Shown here in pieces: positions 34,590 to 38,325 of a DNA stretch of 38,325 nucleotides. Position 1 is the stretch's first letter, and every line of letters starts with the position of its first letter. The position numbers were made by a program, and so were the translations under genes. The stretch is from Chrysosporum bergii ANA360D (GTDB lineage Bacteria; Cyanobacteriota; Cyanobacteriia; Cyanobacteriales; Nostocaceae), in NCBI RefSeq assembly GCF_029891735.1, contig NZ_JANQDH010000075.1:1-38325 (forward strand), in the 5' to 3' direction. The notes under the pieces are model-generated. The model was given only the letters and a program-made list of their open reading frames with translations. It was not told where the DNA came from and searched no databases.

Positions 34590-37500
34590 TCACTGCTGAA
34601 ACAATCCCAAAGAACAAATAATTCGCGGTTCTTGCTTCTCCACTTCCTCGCTAACAATACACAGGCGATTATCTACCTGTAAATCTACCACTAATTGTGC
34701 CAACTGTTGATTACTAATACCGCTTCGCAGGTGGCGGTTGAGAATATCGGTGGCTGACTGTCGCAGGGGATAACGGTAAATAATGTCAACTGCTTTGCGT
34801 AATTCATCTGTAACTGTAGCTTTCATTTCCTGGGTATAGTTTTTTAGTTTTTCATAGGTGCGAAACCTTGCACCAGAGGGTTTTCCTAACTGACCCCCGG
34901 CATTTTTTTCTTCTTTTGCAATTAATTCAGCGCCTTTTTTAATTAACTCATGGTGTTGTTGATTTTTAAGTATAGCTGGGGTAGATTCAGGACAGGCAGC
35001 CATCCGCAGAATTGCTAGTTGAGATTGAGTAACATTGTTACCTTCCTGGTCAACATAAATTAATGAATCATTACCATCACTAGTTTTCATATAAAGCAGT
35101 ACCCCTTCTGGTTGTAGAGGTTGGGGCTGATGGGCGCGGGTAGAATAAACTACGTTGGGCATTTCTTCAATTATTTTTTTTAAAGCTGGGTTATGGTCTG
35201 TGGCTTTTTTCCAAATTTGAAAAGCTTCTGAAGTTAAATCTACTTCTGTATCTTCATCACCATCTAAAACCCCGGACTTTTCATTATATAAGTCCAGAAT
35301 TACTTGGTTAGAATCATCCTCAAAAAATGCCTCATCTGTTCCCACCACTTCGGCGTTTTCTTTTAGTCTTTGGCGCAGTCTTCCCCGTAAATTAATAATC
35401 CGTTCTACTCCGTCAGATGGGAGAAAAGAATAACAGAAAATTTTGGCAGCATTTTGGCCAATTCTGTCTACTCGTCCCGCCCTTTGAATTAAGCGGATAA
35501 TTGCCCAGGGTAAATCCCAATTAACAATTATGGCACAATCTTGTAAATTATGACCTTCACTGAGAATGTCAGTAGATATTAAGATTCGTAATTCTTGGTT
35601 TGATGTTATTTCTGCTTTTTTACCATTACTCACCGGGCTAAATCTACTAGTGATTTCTGTGGGGTTTTTACATTCTCCGGTTACTCCAGCCACATTAGTA
35701 ATATTTGTAGCCAGTAAACTTTCTGTTAAATAATTAACTGTATCGGCAAATTGAGTAAAAATCAGCACCTTTTCATGGGGGTGAGTTTTAGTTAACAGAT
35801 CAATTAAAGCGGCAAGTTTTGTATCCATCTGGGGTTGCCATTGCCCAAATTCTTGTAAGATATTGATTAAAGCTTCGGCATCTGCTAATAAATCATTTTT
35901 GAGTTTTTGAAAGTCAAATCTTCGATAATCTAGCCATTTAAATCGTCGTTGATATCTAGATGTATATTCTTGATAAGTTAATTGTGCTTTTTGGCGTAGG
36001 TTTTTGAATTTTAAATTTATTAAATTTATTAAATTTAAATTTAAATTGCTGTTTTCTCCTGCTGCTGAGATATAGCTTTCATTAAAGTTCTCATCATCTT
36101 CTGTTTCTGGATCAAATGAAGTGGCTCGGAGTGATTCTGCATCTTCGTCATTATTTCTAGTATCTAATAGTTCAACATCTTGTGTACCTATGGGAATATC
36201 TAAACCCTGTTCTATGGCATAGATATAAACAAAGTTACGTAAAATGTGGCGTTCAATTGATTTAATAAAAGCAAAACCACTACTTTCTAAACGTTTAAAT
36301 AAATTAGTGCGAGAAAAACCTATTAAGTTTCTACCGCGAAATAAAGTATTTAAAATGCGTTTTTCATCTGCTGTCAGCGGTTGTTTATCTTGGGTGATAA
36401 TGTAATTGCCTAGTCCATAGCGGGGGAAATTAAGTTGATTAATTACATCTACTATGGATGCAGAATAAAGTTGAGAGTAGCGATCTGAGTTGGGATCTGA
36501 TGAGGTAAATTGAATAGTACGGGGTATGCGGTCTGGGAAATGAGAAGTATTACCGTTGGCAAATTTTAAATATTTACGCCCATCTTCGGCTACTTGGGCA
36601 TAATTATCTTTAATAAATGAACGGGTACGCCGTACCATATAGCGTTTCATTAATTCTCGCCAGTCGTCGGGATGTTCGCTTTTTTCAAAGGCTGCTAGGG
36701 AACGGACAGAACATTGATGCCTTTTATTAAACTCTAATTCTCCTAATTCTCCGCCCCCTAGTTGATTAATTAAAGCTTCTGGTCTAAATCCCAAGTTTTC
36801 ATCTTCCGGGACAAATAGCCGCAATTGGGAAGAAATGTCTAAATAAGTTTTATTATAGGGTGTGGCAGACAAAAGAATACATTTACTTTCATTAGTGGTA
36901 ATATATTCAGCAATAGTTTTATATCTTTTACCTTCTCGATTACGTAAATTATGACTTTCATCAATTAACACCACTCGGTAACGTCGTAGTTTGGCTAACT
37001 CATTTTGTACTTGACTGATGGGCATAACTTCAGCAATTAGCCGATATTCCCTCACGTACTCTCGCCACATTTCTGTTAAGGTTTTTGGACAAATAATCAA
37101 AGTTTCTAAATAACAATCTTCTTGTAATATTTTGGCTAAAGCAGTTCCTACTAAAGTTTTCCCCAAGCCTACCACATCACCAATAATTACTCCTCCACGC
37201 TTGGTGACATGACGGGCTGCTAACTGCACAGCGGCTTTTTGGAAGTCAAATAAGTGATTAAATTCACTGGGGATGCGAAACTCTGAAATGCCGGCGATGG
37301 CCTCGTGGGATAAATGGTAAGCAATTTTGAGGTAGATATGATAGGGGGGTATTAACTCTGGTCTAGCCCAACTTTCATCAATAATTTGAGCCAGTTCTTC
37401 AGAAACATCTATACAACCGTAACTTTCCCAGCGATCTTCAAACCATTTTTGTAGTTTATGGCAAGAGTCATGATCTAAAATATCAACGTTTAATTCTCCT

Positions 37501-38012
37501 TGTTTGACTAAACCAGATAATGTCAGATTACTGCTACCTAAAAATCCTACTATGGGTGTATTGGGGTCTTGACGATGAACAAGATATAATTTGGCGTGCA
37601 GGGGATGCTCTAAAAATAGTTTAATAATTAATCTTTTGCTTTTTAGCTGGTGACTTAACCGCCTTAAGCCGGCTTCGTCTTGATTACTGGGCGCACCAAT
37701 GGTTAACTGCTGGCGAAATTCAGCAGCTATGCGTTTTCTTAACTGATTAATGGAACTGTTATCTAGTTTTGATGCAGTGGTTCCCAGGCTAAATTCGGTA
37801 TTAATGATATCTTTGGGTAAACGCTGCATTCCAATGAGTAGCCGACAACAACTCACATCGCCGCCTGGGTATTTTTCAATTAAATCATCTATTTTCTGCC
37901 AACCCCTGAGATTAAAATAACCCACACAGAAATCTGCTCTGCAGGAGATTTCCAGGGTATCTCTCAATATAGCTAATAATTCTAGGTCTATGTTATCAAA
38001 TATGCGGGGCAT
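34590..38012 (-). CDS. PLD-domain SNF2-family helicase of a restriction/defence module
   Basis: A 1140-aa fusion. Residues ~1-200 are a phospholipase D-like nuclease/binding domain with a single HxK (139-141) and GSSN (159-162); one HKD per chain implies action as a dimer. Residues ~250-900 are an SNF2-type superfamily 2 motor: VVGLGKT (280-286), DESH (351-354), SATPYN (382-387), KVLIFTQF, STDILSEGHNLQD (813-825) and QRAGRVDRIGQ (843-853). A low-complexity Asn/Leu stretch (~655-670) lies in the insertion between the two motor lobes. The C-terminus (~900-1140) is unrecognised. PLD-SNF2 proteins next to a large adenine methyltransferase are typical of restriction-like phage defence. First gene of the pair. 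Confidence 0.86.
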   Translation of the reverse strand: MPRIFDNIDLELLAILRDTLEISCRADFCVGYFNLRGWQKIDDLIEKYPGGDVSCCRLLIGMQRLPKDIINTEFSLGTTASKLDNSSINQLRKRIAAEFRQQLTIGAPSNQDEAGLRRLSHQLKSKRLIIKLFLEHPLHAKLYLVHRQDPNTPIVGFLGSSNLTLSGLVKQGELNVDILDHDSCHKLQKWFEDRWESYGCIDVSEELAQIIDESWARPELIPPYHIYLKIAYHLSHEAIAGISEFRIPSEFNHLFDFQKAAVQLAARHVTKRGGVIIGDVVGLGKTLVGTALAKILQEDCYLETLIICPKTLTEMWREYVREYRLIAEVMPISQVQNELAKLRRYRVVLIDESHNLRNREGKRYKTIAEYITTNESKCILLSATPYNKTYLDISSQLRLFVPEDENLGFRPEALINQLGGGELGELEFNKRHQCSVRSLAAFEKSEHPDDWRELMKRYMVRRTRSFIKDNYAQVAEDGRKYLKFANGNTSHFPDRIPRTIQFTSSDPNSDRYSQLYSASIVDVINQLNFPRYGLGNYIITQDKQPLTADEKRILNTLFRGRNLIGFSRTNLFKRLESSGFAFIKSIERHILRNFVYIYAIEQGLDIPIGTQDVELLDTRNNDEDAESLRATSFDPETEDDENFNESYISAAGENSNLNLNLINLINLKFKNLRQKAQLTYQEYTSRYQRRFKWLDYRRFDFQKLKNDLLADAEALINILQEFGQWQPQMDTKLAALIDLLTKTHPHEKVLIFTQFADTVNYLTESLLATNITNVAGVTGECKNPTEITSRFSPVSNGKKAEITSNQELRILISTDILSEGHNLQDCAIIVNWDLPWAIIRLIQRAGRVDRIGQNAAKIFCYSFLPSDGVERIINLRGRLRQRLKENAEVVGTDEAFFEDDSNQVILDLYNEKSGVLDGDEDTEVDLTSEAFQIWKKATDHNPALKKIIEEMPNVVYSTRAHQPQPLQPEGVLLYMKTSDGNDSLIYVDQEGNNVTQSQLAILRMAACPESTPAILKNQQHHELIKKGAELIAKEEKNAGGQLGKPSGARFRTYEKLKNYTQEMKATVTDELRKAVDIIYRYPLRQSATDILNRHLRSGISNQQLAQLVVDLQVDNRLCIVSEEVEKQEPRIICSLGLFQQ

Positions 38013-38036
38013 GGTTGTAATTTTACTACGGTAGTA

Positions 38037-38128
38037 GGCAAGACTTGTACTGAGCTTAGTCGAGGTACTTGTAATATTACAACAACCTATTCCCTTTGTT
38101 AAGCAGCGAGGAAGATGCTCACACTACC
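38037..38128 (+). repeat. Dispersed REP-like repeat, copy D (rearranged)
   Basis: 38037-38067 reads GGCAAGACTTGTACTGAGC, then TTAGTCGAGGTA. 38101-38128 reads AAGCAGCGAGGAAGATGCTC, then ACACTACC. These are the two halves of repeat block 2, but separated and reordered. A perfect palindrome TTGTAATATTACAA (38069-38082) lies between them, upstream of the helicase start. Confidence 0.6.
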
Positions 38129-38191
38129 ATAATTTATTCCCTCATAATTTATTCCCTGTTCCCTCTTCAACTTATTTTCTGCAAACGGTTG

Positions 38192-38222
38192 TTGACATAC
38201 TCACCGACCTTCAAGGTCAGTG
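38192..38222 (-). mobile_element. Probable right end of an IS200/IS605 element (hairpin and TCAA)
   Basis: On the minus strand CACTGACCTT and AAGGTCGGTG fold into a hairpin (38202-38222) with one mismatch, overlapping the stop of the tnpB-like frame. TATGTCAAC follows. An imperfect hairpin near the tnpB 3' end, followed by a short cleavage sequence such as TCAA, is the known design of these elements' right ends. In TnpB systems this is also the 3' part of the guide-RNA scaffold. The exact boundary (here 38192) is inferred. Confidence 0.5.
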
Positions 38223-38325
38223 ATTCTTGACAGTTCACAGTAACTCGCTGTCGAAACAGTCTTACAGTCACTCCCTGTCCATTTTAGGTCGTGCCGATGC
38301 CCCATGCCGACCATTTCTATATTCT
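38201..38325 (-). CDS. tnpB: 3' end of a probable tnpB (IS200/IS605) gene, cut by the window edge
   Basis: An open frame running in from the right edge and stopping at 38201. The visible ~40 residues include NIEMVGMGHRHDLKWTGSD and end in ITDLEGR. This fits the tail that follows the zinc finger and final N-I motif in cyanobacterial TnpB proteins (RNA-guided nucleases of IS200/IS605 elements). The catalytic domain is outside the window, so the call rests on a short tail, the terminal hairpin overlapping the stop codon, and their relative position. Completeness of the gene cannot be judged. Confidence 0.5.
   Translation of the reverse strand, partial: NIEMVGMGHRHDLKWTGSDCKTVSTASYCELSRITDLEGR

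Noticed and set aside
30914-38012. Complete DISARM or BREX locus
   Set aside because: No drmA, drmB, brxC or pglZ-like gene is visible, so only a two-gene relationship can be claimed.

Overview
The window comes from a cyanobacterium, most likely a filamentous nitrogen-fixing (Nostocales-type) species. The palindrome GCGATCGC (HIP1) occurs at least 14 times. Genes characteristic of cyanobacteria are present: ldpA, the carotenoid-cyclase homologue cruP, a Ycf45-like R3H ATPase and a DUF2358 protein. A homocitrate synthase gene (nifV) points to nitrogenase. I did not compute base composition, and no tRNA, rRNA or CRISPR array was seen.

Layout. (1) 1-4692, minus strand: an accessory block of long coiled-coil proteins. 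A 600-aa and a 447-aa paralogue flank a secreted 295-aa protein, and the start of a near-identical second copy of the secreted gene runs off the left edge. The helix-hydrophobic segment-helix layout and the paralogue pair plus secreted partner resemble multi-component alpha-helical pore-forming toxins, but this is inference. (2) 4940-7620: nifV and cruP, convergent and overlapping by 4 bases. (3) 8084-15694: a seven-gene plus-strand surface-polysaccharide cluster, with GT4, GT2, a Wzm/Wzt-type ABC exporter, then GT2, GT4, GT2. (4) 15816-30777: mostly core functions: ruvC, membrane-anchored yvcK, tsaE, a gene-poor kilobase, pyrC with an altered metal-ligand motif, lepB, a REC-GGDEF-EAL regulator, ldpA, the R3H ATPase, dps with sulfiredoxin, a PLP decarboxylase, a 33-bp tandem repeat, dprA and a DUF2358 gene. 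(5) 30914-38325, minus strand: a second accessory block. A PLD-SNF2 helicase (1140 aa) is followed by a large Eco57I-type adenine methyltransferase (1162 aa), a likely two-gene restriction or defence module. The right edge holds what looks like the 3' end of an IS200/IS605 tnpB gene and its terminal hairpin.

How the parts relate. The Wzm/Wzt cluster would assemble and export a glycan. Dps and sulfiredoxin sit together as an oxidative-stress pair. The two outer blocks are the least ordinary: a possible secreted pore-forming system on the left and a methyltransferase/helicase system on the right. A dispersed REP-like palindromic repeat occurs in intergenic DNA beside both blocks and around dprA and srx.
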